A stretch of DNA of 64,000 nucleotides from the NCBI GenBank assembly GCA_029207755.1, contig JARCOQ010000002.1, positions 61,023,420-61,087,419 of the forward strand, read 5' to 3'. This stretch comes from Chamaea fasciata (taxonomy: Eukaryota > Chordata > Aves > Passeriformes > Sylviidae). Positions 25,366-37,100 of the stretch are shown here, piece by piece. A model generated the notes under the pieces. The model was given only the letters and a program-made list of their open reading frames with translations, had not been told where the DNA came from and made no database searches. A program made the position numbers and the translations under genes. The number at the start of each line of letters is the position of its first letter. Positions within the stretch are counted from its first letter, which is position 1.

Positions 25366-28046
25366 GATGTCCAGACATCAGACTAAGGTATCCTGCTTAG
25401 CGTCGTTTTCCATAACCAGCACCCACACATAGGTTTTCTTGCCTTTGTTTTTCAAAATGAGAGGTCACATATCTATCTTAGCGGTAGATATAGCTTGAGG
25501 TGATCAAATTGATCATGTTAAATTTCAAATGTTTCCTTATGCTTTGTTGTTCGTCCTCTAGAGAGATTATTTACTCCCTGATCCCACTGGTGGGAGAATG
25601 AGTGAGCAGATCACATCTGGATTCCAATGCTGTTACAGGAACATGCAGATTTTCTGTAGATCTGCTGTCTTGTTTGTAAGCCCTGTGAAGATAACCTAAG
25701 ACACCTTGCGTGGCATTATATACTTCTACTTAGAAAACTAAATCCCGTAAAAAAAAGTGTGAAATTATTTTAGCAAAAACTGGTACTCAGTTGAAATATT
25801 TTTTTTCCCCATTTGTTAAATTTCAATCCAAAATAATCATTGACAAGAAAAGTGAAGCAGTATTCCAATTTTTATGTGAAGTGAAAAAAATGCATGTTTT
25901 TTTTTTTTTAAGACAATACTAAGCATAATCACTTACACCAAGAAATGATAACACACAGAAAATTATTAAATAAATCCCATTTGCACTGTGACAATACAGC
26001 ACAGGAAATTATTAAATAAATCCCACTTGCACTGTGACAATACAGCAGTGAACACTGCTTATATAAACAATCAATTTCTGATCTGAAAACTGCAAACAAT
26101 TCAGTATAATTTTGAACTGAGTTGATTAGCTAAAGTCTCAATTATGTTTCAATATATTTATTACTCATAATTGTATTTGTCAAACAGTCTTTTTAAAAAA
26201 GCTTACATTGAACAGCTGAACTTCATATTTTATTTATGCCAATACCAACGTGACCATACACACAAAAATATTGCACCAAGAAAGCCTTAAAAAGATATTT
26301 CTTTAGCTGATTAATTAAAAGTTTGATTTTGCTTCCTATTAAACTGTTTATTTAGTTTTATATATTTATTTCTTACATTAGAAATATGCATAGGACAGTT
26401 TTAGAGTAGACTTTCTTTTGAACTTTAAACTTTTCTCCTGGGTCAAAGATTGTTAGAAGCGGGAATAAATAACATCTTTATGATAGATAAACCAGATACA
26501 CAACACGTACATAACAATGTACATAAAAGGAAAACTTATCTCAGTCACAGTGGAAAGTTTCTACGGCTAAATACAAGCTTTATTACTATGTGATGGGTTT
26601 TTTAGAAGTAGCTGCTATTTTTTTTTTTTTAAAAGAGAAGTAGAACTGTTTATATGTACAAAAGAGCCAAATAGCTTCTAAATATTTTTGTGAGTCTACA
26701 AATTTGGTTTTTCGACATAGCATAAGGTATTAAATTCCCACTCTAGAAAAATCATTCCCACTCTACTGAAAAATTTTCTATAATAGTGCAATTAACAAGC
26801 TGATTCATTGCATAATATTTGTGTTCTACAAAAGCAAAAGTTACAAGAAATTAATTCAAGCACTTCCATCTTGACCATCCTCACTGTTTAGATATTACTG
26901 AATTCCACAGTTTTGGTTTGGCTTGCTTATGATGGCTTTCTCTGCAACAAATCTGATTTGCATACCATTCCCGAGGTACAACTAATGTCCAGGTCAGGGA
27001 GGGCAGATCATGACCTCAGCTTTGTCACAAGCAGTGTTGACAGAAGGCAATTTACATACCCTGGTCTCAGGGACAAGAACTAGTGCCTGACTTTCTTTTA
27101 CATAGCAACACAGTCTTAGCTTCCCTTATCTGTGATAAGCATACAGAGTATACCTGACACAGAAGATCAGGATGTAGTGAATTAGAAAATGAAATATCTC
27201 TATTTTCTAATGTTCAGATTTGGTAGAGCCTTCATCTTTTATACAGCAAAGCCTGCGTTCCAGATCAATTCTGCATTTTCCATTAAAAAATCATTGCATG
27301 AATAAAAGTGTGTAATGCTGGGAATGAAGGAGAGAGGTCGAACTCCCCCATTCCTACCTTACTTTGGTAAATTCTAAGACTGTTTTTTGGTTTTCCTGTT
27401 TTTTTCAGGTCATGGCCCCATGAATCTTGTATACTTTTCTGTCCACTACTCTGCACCAGACTTAACATGTGGGATGAGAGTACCTCAGACATACACTTTT
27501 TAACTAGAGAAGCCCCTTGAAAACTACTTACCTTCACTGTTCAAAATATCAATGATTTTTTGATTCTCTAACAAAAAGGATTACCTCAACAATTACTAAT
27601 ACTTAATTTTAGCAAAATAGTTGCTAAAACTCCAGTATAAGACTGAAATGGGACATAAAGGCTTGGCTAGAATAATATCTCATATGTTTTACTGATTTGA
27701 CAGTGCTGAGGCTCACTTTACATTTTTGGTCTTTCCCTGGATAGAGCTGGTTTGAGCTTGTAAAAAGTCCCTAGTGAGCAATTGCCTAATGCTTGACTGT
27801 TGTAAACGAAGCCTTGGGAAAACTGCGTATGGAAAATATCTGATGCCCCCTGGCAGCCACTTCATAACAAACAGTAGCCCTTTCTGTCAGCTAAGGCTGG
27901 GGAGGCTGTTATGCAGCTGTAAGGCTTTTGCAGGTAACCAAAAGGGAGGGAGCAGACTGATAAAAGAAAACATAATTAATGAAACAGTATGTGATAAAAT
28001 CTGACATAACGAAAAGAATTCTCCACTATGAGCATTATACACTTCT

Positions 28047-28049
<3 letters not shown>
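25366..28049. other. Unique AT-rich non-coding DNA
   Basis: No gene is recognised. The only distinct structure is the 46-bp tandem duplication listed separately. An ATTTGCAT octamer occurs near 26956, with no other promoter signal near it. Confidence 0.5.
25955..26046. repeat. 46-bp tandem duplication
   Basis: Two adjacent 46-bp copies (25955-26000 and 26001-26046) differ at only two positions (A/G near the start, T/C in the middle). Each contains an AATAAA word and a 'gcactgtgacaatacagc' segment. The high identity suggests a fairly recent duplication. Confidence 0.95.

Positions 28050-28092
<43 letters not shown>
28050..28092. repeat. Poly(A) homopolymer, 43 bases
   Basis: An uninterrupted run of 43 A is followed by 'caacccacagg'. 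It produces a poly-Phe segment in a spurious minus frame (27887-28225). No SINE, CR1 or processed gene copy is recognisable just upstream. Exact length may vary between individuals or be a sequencing estimate. Confidence 0.95.
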
Positions 28093-28093
<1 letters not shown>

Positions 28094-28742
28094 AACCCAC
28101 AGGATGGTGCTAACGAGTTGCAACCTGGCTTCCGTAATCAAACTTAAGGGAAAATGTCTGTTAACTTTGTGGTTCAGATGAACTTTAGCTTGGTGAGAAT
28201 GGGACCATAGGAAAGGGGGACACACTCAGATGTCTTATGTAGCAACTGTAACTGTACTGTTAGTGAAGCTTTCCCACATTAATCAGGTAATGTTGACTAT
28301 TACACTGTTCAAATATTAGCTGCATGAACAAGGGAGTCTCGTTTTCTTGTGTCTGATAAATTCCCTTTTGCCCATAAAAAGGCTTAGAGTGAAACTCCAT
28401 GTTTACACCAGCTCCCTCATGTACATATAGATTTATTTTCAATTTCCTAATCCCATTGTGGGTAAATAAGACTTGGCCCCCACAATGTTCATTTATATCA
28501 GTTTCAACAAAAACAAACCATAAACATGGATATTAAGAAATTTACATTTTTGCTAATGAAGGCATCTTTTACCATTAGGCACATCTGAAGGATATATTCA
28601 CTGTGTGAGCTCTTTTGTGCTGCAATTTTTGTGCAAGTCCTACTTTGAAGTCCTACTTTTTTCCAAGTCCTGAGCTTTAATTTCACTTTTATTTCATTTC
28701 ATTAACACTATAATTGATGGAGGAAGGAAGCTTTCCAAGCTG

Positions 28743-28838
28743 AAACAGTGGTTGAATGTTTGGATCTTCTGGCCTGGATAATGTTCAAATTCCATTTTGG
28801 GAGTGGTCCCAAGCTATGACCTTACTCAGAAGTTGTTT
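28743..28838 (+). mobile_element. MIR-like ancient SINE fragment
   Basis: The segment aligns by eye with the 5' tRNA-derived half and core of MIR. It shows 'acagtggttgaat' in place of the A-box region, then 'ggatcttctggcctgg', a B-box-like GTTCAAATTCC at 28783-28793, and 'agctatgaccttactcagaa', which matches the MIR core motif around 'agctgtgtgaccttgggcaa'. MIR is an ancient amniote/mammalian SINE with few, highly decayed copies in birds. Divergence is high, so a profile search is needed to be sure. Confidence 0.5.
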
Positions 28839-28839
28839 G

Positions 28840-29336
28840 GGAGAGCTCTATCTTTCTCACCCATATACTGCCCTAGGGCCACTCTGAACAATTTGACTGT
28901 ATAAACAAGGAGATATTTGGAATGCTCCTTTATGTGCTCTGGTTCACTCTAGTAGATGTAACCCCTGTGAATTACTGTTTCAGGCATCAAGGAATAAGAC
29001 AGGGGCTCAGAAAGAAATCAGCAAACACAGGTTCAGTATTTTTCTCTTGCAGGGGAATGTCTTACTCATTACATCAAAAAAATGCTTTCTTGTCTGTTAT
29101 TCTTCTGATCAAATCAATATAAAGGTTTGATTATAAGATACCTAAGCTTCAGCAAGACATGCAATGTGCACTCATATAGACTAACTTAGAACCTGTGCCC
29201 CATCGATTTTATTTAATTAACATTCTTAGTAATAGTCTGTGACAATGTAAGAAATTCCTCCTATGCTGCTGGTTTTAACTGGACTCAGTAAAATCTGAAT
29301 GTGTTAGGATAGTGTGAGCAGACCTCTGGGAATTTA
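28840..29336. other. Unique non-coding DNA
   Basis: Nothing further is recognised. A 66-codon frame at 28922-29122 has no known motif. Confidence 0.5.
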
Positions 29337-29570
29337 ATTACAGAATGAGGAGGATATGGGGGATCTCAGGAAGTCACCTAGTCCATCCCTCTGCCCTATG
29401 GCAGGACTATTTACACTAATGTCATATGTGACAGATATGTGTCAAACAGGTTCTTGAAGACTTGAGTGGCAGAAATTCCATGGGTCGTCCAGGAAATCTA
29501 TTCCAGTTTTCCAGTGCTCTTTATTACTAAAAGCTGTGGAATTTCTGTGTGGTTTTGCTATTGTTTTTGA
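29337..29570 (-). mobile_element. Old CR1-type fragment, minus strand
   Basis: On the plus strand it reads 'aagtcacctagtccatccct', 'ctgccctatggcaggactat', 'aaacaggttcttgaagact' and 'ctattccagttttccagtgc'. These are decayed forms of the reverse-complement CR1 3' UTR. Divergence is clearly higher than in the copies at 12 and 43 kb, so this is an older insertion. Confidence 0.72.
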
Positions 29571-31451
29571 AAGGTCCTACATAATTCTTCTGAACTGTAA
29601 CTTGAACTATTACTGGTTTATTTACCATTAATACACAACATGCCAACATATTTGAATATTCAAATACAAAAATGCAAGGAGGTTTTTTCTCTAGAAATTA
29701 TGTAATGTCAGGTCCCTTGCTATTTCCTACAGTATATACTAACTTCTATTTTTTGGTCTCAGAAGAATTTTTATTAAATCATTAAGGAAGAATTAATCTT
29801 GTTTGTTGTAGATCTAAGCATGTAACCTAAGATTTTTTCACAGTCTGAAAGACAGAAAACAGCTGTACAGTGGTGCAGATTTCTGGGACACAAAAAATAT
29901 GTGGAGAAGAGAAAGAAAAAATAACCATGACTTATAAAGTGTAGCTTTCAAACTTACTAGGTACTTGTACGCACAGACTGGTGATTATTTTAGTACCCAT
30001 GCATTAACCATGAATTTTATGTGCTGTTTTCTGTATTCATTCCCATCCCTCCCTAGGCATATTTTGCAGTCTGATTATAAAACTTATCAGAAAATATCAG
30101 TAAGAAAAGTTTATGAAGATATCAGAAAACAGTTTGGAGAAAAAAAGAAGCAGAGAATAGTATTGATTGAACCAAATGAAAGAGAGAGAGAGAGAGAGGA
30201 CATTGGGGAAATATGAGGTGCTCAAAACAAAATTAATATCATGCTGAGGATTATATGTATCCTCTTTCTATAAATATATTGTGAGCAAGAAATAAATGAG
30301 AAAACTAACGAACAGTGTATTGTGTGAATAAGGAAGAAAATGGCAGAAGTAATAAAGAGAATGAAAGAAATAGTTTCAGTGCATTAAATAGAAAGAAAAA
30401 GGAAGAGTTAGAACGACTTGAAAATAATGAGCAAAAATAGGGAAGAGAATAATAAAATAGAATATAATAACATGTAAAAATAAAATAAAAAAGAAGAAAT
30501 ATTCTATTACAAAAAAAAAAAAAAATAGAAACTTCCACAGAGGCTGAGAAAAAAAAAATATTGCAGGAAGAAACTTTTTTTTCAGGAAGAAAGGAGGTGA
30601 CTGGAACTGCAAAGTAAGTTAGAAGCAGCCAATTCATTTGCCTTGTATAACATCCTTGAGGTACAACTAATCTGTAGGTGAGCTAGGGCAAGACTCAATA
30701 ATTTTCAGGCAAAATTTCCAAACAGTTAAAGGTATTGCATCTCAAAGGGTAATGCTGCTTTTCACACAAATTTCCACCCAGATCCAGTATGGTAAATAAC
30801 TCTTTTGAGCAGCATTTCTTATCTACTTTTTTTTAAACATGAAATAACTTGAAGATAGAAGGAATTGTTCCCTCAGATGTTCCTTTTGGTATCTTCAGAT
30901 TTTTTTCCTCTGACATTCTTCGCTAGTGCTTCACATTAAACACAGACAAACTCCCAATATTTTATTTTTAAAACTTATAGGAGAGGTGCATGAAAATAAA
31001 CTAAACTATGATAGAAAATTTGTACACAGATATCATTTCTGGATGAAATGGAATAATTGCCTCTGTTATTTTCATTATGCTTTCATTTTAATATTTATTC
31101 ATTAGTGTGAGAATTATTTTTTACATTTTGAAAATGTAGATACAGAATGATATTGCTAGGTATTTCTAGGTATTAGTGTAGCAGATAAAGTTGGCACTTT
31201 ATCAGTGTATGTAGGTAATAATTTAGATCAGGTCATCATAAAATAGCCATACATTTATGGAAAAAAAAATAGCAGAGAAATACTCTCTTATCCTAATTTT
31301 AGATTTGCACTTTGAGTGTTCAATAATGAGAAATTCTTGTTTCTATTTTTATCGCTCACAAATATTAAAATTCTCCATAGCTTTTTCAAACCCATGAGAA
31401 TTAGATGCAATATATTATCTAAAATAAAGTGCACAAGTCAGAATGAGATCT
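29571..31451. other. Unique A-rich non-coding DNA
   Basis: No gene is recognised. The part at 30.1-30.6 kb is strongly purine-rich on the plus strand (a 9-unit AG repeat at 30181-30198, then many A, GAA and AGA words). This explains the Phe-rich minus frames of 78 and 110 codons there. Confidence 0.55.
30181..30198. repeat. (AG)9 microsatellite
   Basis: Nine AG units lie inside a longer purine-rich stretch. Confidence 0.9.
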
Positions 31452-31562
31452 TGGGTGTTTGTTTTTTTGTTAGTTTTTTTTGTTTGGTTGGTTGGTTTGG
31501 TTTGGTTTTTGGTTGTTTTAGGTTTTGGGTTTGTTTTCATTTTGTTTTGTTTTGTTTTTTTA
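31452..31562. repeat. T/G tract with regular GG spacing
   Basis: About 110 bases are nearly all T and G. At 31486-31512 seven GG doublets are separated by 2, 2, 3, 3, 5 T and similar spacers. This pattern can form a two-tetrad G-quadruplex on the plus strand. The tract also causes a Phe/Gly/Trp-rich frame at 31316-31597 that is not a gene. Confidence 0.85.
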
Positions 31563-33621
31563 ATTCCAGGGTTTTCCTGAATTGTGTTCTAGAATGATCT
31601 AGTGTTTGAGAACTAGCAAGGGTGTTGGCACTCCTAATTGTAAAAATCTGGTTTAGAAAGAAGAACTGAGTGCTTTAAATCTGTTAAAAACCAACCAATC
31701 AAGCAATCCCAATAAAACTCACACAGAACTAAACATAATCCTGCTTCCCTAAGTGATTCATTTCAAAGGATAGAACAATTAGATTTGGTTTACTACAATA
31801 TTTTCTTAGTAATCCCAGACATTGCACGTTTCAGTTTTCTAAGGTTTTTTTGACAACCAAATACTTATAACAGAATGTTTTTGTGCAAGTGTAAGTAAGC
31901 CATTGGGTAAGTATTAAATAGGGAAAATATATTACTGGACACGTTATTTGATTGACTTGATTATATTATTTATTTTCATGCATAGAATAACATCTTGAAT
32001 CCATAAAAACAATGAAAAATATTATATTGTGTTTTCTTGGGCTATATGCCTATTAGATTAGTTTTGGAAGCAAAAATCCTGGAGTGGAAAATTCGCTCTT
32101 GCAGTGATAGGAATTATTTGGCCATGAAGATCATGCACAGGAAAATCACCTGCACAGACATCCGCTCAGTTTTAACTCCCAGAGTTTGGAATCTTGGAAA
32201 TCTTTTTGGTTTTGTTTGTGACTTTAATTAGGTGCAGAGTATTTGCACATGCACATATACTTGTATATATTTATCAAGTATTATACTTTCTTTCATTATT
32301 CCTTTTTTAAAATTTCCTAATTGTGGCACTAAAAAATATTTGATTTCTAAGTTCAAACTTAATTGGTGGCTTTTAATTGATTTTCCCACCTCTGTGCACC
32401 CAAATCTGCATTCATTCAACTAACTTCAAAATCTGGGAATATTTTGTGCAGAGGAAGTTGTGAAACCCTTTTATTTTTAAGAAAAGTAAAACAATACAAG
32501 AAGAGGGGGGAAAGAGCTTAGTAAAAAGAGTAAAAAATTAAACTTTGATAGATGTCAGGATGTATCCAGAACAATTTTCAACTCTGTTCTTACATAGCAA
32601 AGGTGAACTAGCACAGCAATGCATATATTGAACAAAGAAAAAGTAAGCATAAATTTTAATGTAAATGATTTATTGAAATTGATTTTTTAGAAGTTCTTCA
32701 AAGGTCAATCAATTAACTACATATAATAGAATTATTCCTCTCCAGCAAAGAAAACACAAACCATTTGCCTTCAAACAAAGATTGCATTAAAAAAAAGGTT
32801 ACTCTTTGTCTGGATTTAAAGAATGAACAGATTTCAGTAAAATCAAATATGACAGTGTGTTTTCATTTTATTCTATTGCAAGAAATATCTATTGGGGGGG
32901 TCTTGGTTGCACACAGACCTTATTAAGCAGCTTTTTAATGCCATTTTACTCTAAGTGGGAACAAAGTGGGTACATAAATAAACTGTTTAAAAATTCAGCA
33001 TTGACAGTGGATTATTTACCATTGACAGTGCATTGTATGTTATTTTGTGTACCTATAATAATAAAATTAAAAATATATTTCTAATTCAGTCAATAATTTC
33101 TTATTAATATAATTTAGAAAATACAAACTCCACCTTCGCTCTTTGTAAAGCAAATGCTAAAATTAAATTATAATTATTAAAAACCTGCAGCTGTCGTCTG
33201 GCTCTCAGACTGCATGGTATTTTACCATAGCAGTGCCTTGACGCTATTGATCAAGTAACAAGTTCAGATAGATTGTGCTGAGCAGATGTGGTGATTTTTA
33301 AGATGGCAAACTAGGTTGTAGAGATTGTTGCAGAGACAGACTTCCTTTGAAAATTCTTTCTTGCCTGTATTCTTATAGTCACTTCTGTCTTAGCTGTTAA
33401 ATTTATGATAACAGTGAACATAGAATCATCTGATGCAAAAGCCTCTAAGTTACCATGAGTGATATTTTCCACACTAGTGAAATGCTCCTTTTGTAAGTCA
33501 AAAAAATAACTCCAGCTAGATGCATTGTCATCATCAAGGAAAGTAATGAAAAAGGAAAAAAAAATCAGCAACTCACAAAAAACAACTAATCTTTTGTACA
33601 GATAAGACACACAGAGCGATT
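31563..33621. other. Unique AT-rich non-coding DNA
   Basis: No gene or repeat is recognised. A 99-codon minus frame (33311-33610) has no domain I know. A short near-duplicate 'accattgacagtg' / 'gcattgacagtg' occurs near 32998-33032. Confidence 0.5.
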
Positions 33622-34197
33622 TGTTCTGGTTGTGGCTAAGGCAGGGTTAACCTCCCTCATAACATCTGGTGTGGGGCTGTGTTTTGGATTTGTGCTTTAC
33701 AACAGTGTTGGTAGCACAGGGGTGTTTCACCTGTTGCTGAGCAGGGCTTGCACAGCCTCAAGGCCTTTTCTGCTTCTCACGCCACCCCACTAAGGAGGCT
33801 TGGCATGCACAAGGAGCTGGGAGGGGACAGAGCTGGTCCTAACTGACTGAAGGGATATTCCAGATCATGTGACATCATGCCCAGCACATAAAGCTGTGTG
33901 AAGAAGAAGGAAAGGGGACACATTTGGAGTGGTGGCCTTTGTCTTCCCAAGTCACCATTACGCTATGGGGCCCTGCTCTCCTGGAGAACAAGGCTGAATG
34001 CCCATGAGAATAGAGAATGAATTCCATGTTTTGCTTTTCCTGTGCATGTGGCTTTTGCTTTCCCTACTAAACTGTCTTTATCTCAAACCACAACTTTTCT
34101 AGCTTTTACTCTTGCAATTCTCTCTCCCATTGCACCAGGGTAGAGTTATTGAGTGGGAGTGTGGAACTGAGTTGCCAGCTGGGGTTAAACGGTGAGA
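33622..34197 (+). mobile_element. Avian ERV solo LTR, copy 2
   Basis: Same family, orientation and length (about 575 bases) as the LTR at 24794. It starts with TGTTCTGG at 33622 and ends near 34195-34197 in 'gggttaaacggtga'. TATA-like CATAAAG lies near 33887, in a longer 'cacataaagctgtgtg'. The polyadenylation region near 34015 reads AATGAATTCC, so the AATAAA of the other copy is mutated here. Point differences and small indels are frequent between the two copies. I could not see a clean target-site duplication. Confidence 0.87.
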
Positions 34198-37100
34198 GAT
34201 ATTTATTATATTAATATTGAAGGCAAATGAAATATAAGAATATTGTTGTCTTCATCTGTTGCATGATTCTTTTATTTCTAGTTTTACATTTAATTTTTAG
34301 ATACTTGCGTAGCAACACCTCCACCACATTTTCACCGCAAGACCTAGCCTATGGATTTGTTATCCATATACAAAATCATTACAACTCCTTGAGACCAATA
34401 GTGAAAAATGGAAAAAAAAACCTTACAGGTCAAGTCTTGTGACACTGAAGGAAAGCAGATATAGACTTATTGCCTAACACCACTCTTGTATCCCAACTAT
34501 TTTGCAAACAGATGAAACAAAACACAGAGAAGCCAAAAGGGCACCTGTCAGTGGACGAACACCCAATAACTGTTTCTTGATTTGTGGATTACAGCAAAAA
34601 TAACTAAAAGACACTTTATGAATCTTAACAGACTTTGATCAGCAGTTGCCATTTTTCTTCCTAAAAAAAAAGTTTAGAAAAACTATCTTAATTCACAGAT
34701 CAGGTGAGACAATTAAAAACTGAAGAGTAAAAATATTTAGCAATAAAGTATTTAGAAAAGTTTTTCAGAACTTTTACAATCTCTGAACTGAATAATACAG
34801 TTAATACATGTGATGAAAGAAGCCGTTATTATATACTGATATAATCATAACCAATAATTTATTCATACTGTAATCTTTTGTGTACAATATATATTTCATC
34901 TATCAGTAATTGCAAAGTAGTAGATTTAAAAAATATTTATATATTGTTTGTAATTTCTTGCCTGTAAAATTCTAATTTTCAATTATTTACTTCAGATTTT
35001 TTTTTGAGATATAACTAAATGGTAAAAAGAGAGTTAACAAAATTTTGCAAGAACTAAGCAATAGTTAGTCAAAAGGCCGTGGTATTCAAAATTATTACAG
35101 TGGTTAATATAGTTTGTCCTTGGAATTCCAGAAGTCTAATAAATATTTTTATATACATATTTATGACTTTCTTTTATTTTCTTCTGATGTAGTGACTCCT
35201 GATAAAAAGTCAAGTTCTGGAATGAGGTGCCTGAAGTAATCCTCTAAAGTTTATTTTACAGTTTAAACAACCTACCTCAATCTCATTTGATAATCTTTCT
35301 TTACTTCTAGCAAACTATGTAGATTGTCTTTATTTAAAGTACAGTATTTACTGTGAGTCAGAGTGAAACCACCAAATTCATTATCTGTGTGACCTGAGGC
35401 TATATTTGAATGTCCACCTCCAGAGGACAAAACTCTCTGATACAATGGACTTAGACACTGATGTTATCTCACTTGGGTACTTCTGTCATTATGATGAAGG
35501 ACTCTAATAAGAATTAAGAATTTTCTTTTCCTTAGTACATATGGCTACTTAGTATATTTTAATGCATAATATGAGGTGTGGTATTGGAAAAGAACAATAT
35601 TTATTTTCTTCTGATTTTCAGTCAAGTGATTTTGAAGTATTATATTAATTGTATACAATTATTAGAATTCTTTTCCTTTTTAAGGGTCCTCTCATAAGCA
35701 AAGGAAAAAATAATTTTCCCAGCATAATTTTTTTTTAATTTCTGCCAGATTTTCTGAAATAATAAAAGCTGAGAAGAAGAGTATTCCTTGGTTCAGTACT
35801 CTGTATTCAGTTAAGGGTTTTAACTCCATCACTTCTCAAGTTTTCCAGTACTAGATGACAAGGAAGTAGAAAAAATAAAGGAGAACCATTATCAAAAAGC
35901 AACATTGTAATACACCTATTAATAAAGATGACATAAAATTCTTCATTATTTAAAAAAGTATTTTGCATATATTTTATATTGAGAGAGATGTATTGGCAAT
36001 TAAAAATGTTTGTCTTATGATGTAATAATTTATTATCATTATGTGGTTCATGAAGATTGAGTGATCAAGTATGGTGTTCAAGTCGAACAGGTATTTCAAG
36101 TAGGGCCCCTGTCTCTGTCCCCATCCCACTCCATTTTCCTCTCCCTTCCCTTTGCTGCACTTCTTTTCCCTGCCCTTTCATACTGTTCTTACTGTGGAAT
36201 GTGGGTGAATTCATGTACCTGTGCATGTGCAATTCAGAATAGTCAAATCTATCTATATATCAGTAATTCTAGAGAGCAAAAGAGGTTTTATTCTGAGATT
36301 GAGAAGTGTTAGAATTAGCAGATTCTTTCTGTCATATATACTTCCTTAGAATAAGAACAACAAAAAGAAACATAAGTTTTTAAAATATTTAATAGCAGGA
36401 TAAGTTTTAATATCTGGATTAAACATTGTCTACCCTGCAATGAATGCAAATAGACTGGATACACAGAGTGTAAAATTTTTTTTTTTCTTATAATATCATA
36501 AATTATATAGTTTTATAAAGAATTTAAACTTCTTGGTTTAATTTTTATTTTTCAATGAGTTAAAACTCAACTGGTCCCTACTCCAGCTTGGGAGAAAAAA
36601 AAAAAAAAGGCAGTTTAATGTTACTGGGAATGAGAATTCACTGAATTTTGAAATGGCTCAAAAAGTCTACTGGACTTCCAGATTCTCTTTCTCCTTACAT
36701 AATGATAAAATTTAATAAGTGGTAGGCCATTTTACATTTCTAAAAGTTCTGTAAACTAAAAAAAAGTTCTGTAAAAAAACTAAAAAAAGTTCTGTAACCT
36801 AATGCATTGTTGAAACATATTAGTTCATCTGGGGAGGGGAAGAAAGGGTGGAGAGACAAAATACGCTTAATTGATAGAACTTTACTAATCTTTTATTGTA
36901 GTATGAATTCACTACATTTACCAAACTTTCTTTTTTGGGGGCATGTTATTAAAGGGCAGAAAACCAGAAAATTGCATGCAGTCAACAAATACAGTCAACA
37001 GTGCTATCCTTTCAATTCTCTACATATTCAGCTGAGAAATATTTTGAAAAAACCTAAAAAGCTGGTGAAATTTGGATGGTAAAAATAAGCAGGCACATAG

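Noticed and set aside
25366..33621. Provirus interior between the two same-strand LTRs
   Set aside because: No primer-binding site, gag, pol or env remnant is visible; the interval contains unique DNA, an old CR1 and a MIR-like relic, and the LTRs are clearly diverged.
35375..35400. MIR-core-like 'ttatctgtgtgacctgaggc'
   Set aside because: Only about 20 bases match and no A/B-box region lies upstream at the expected distance.
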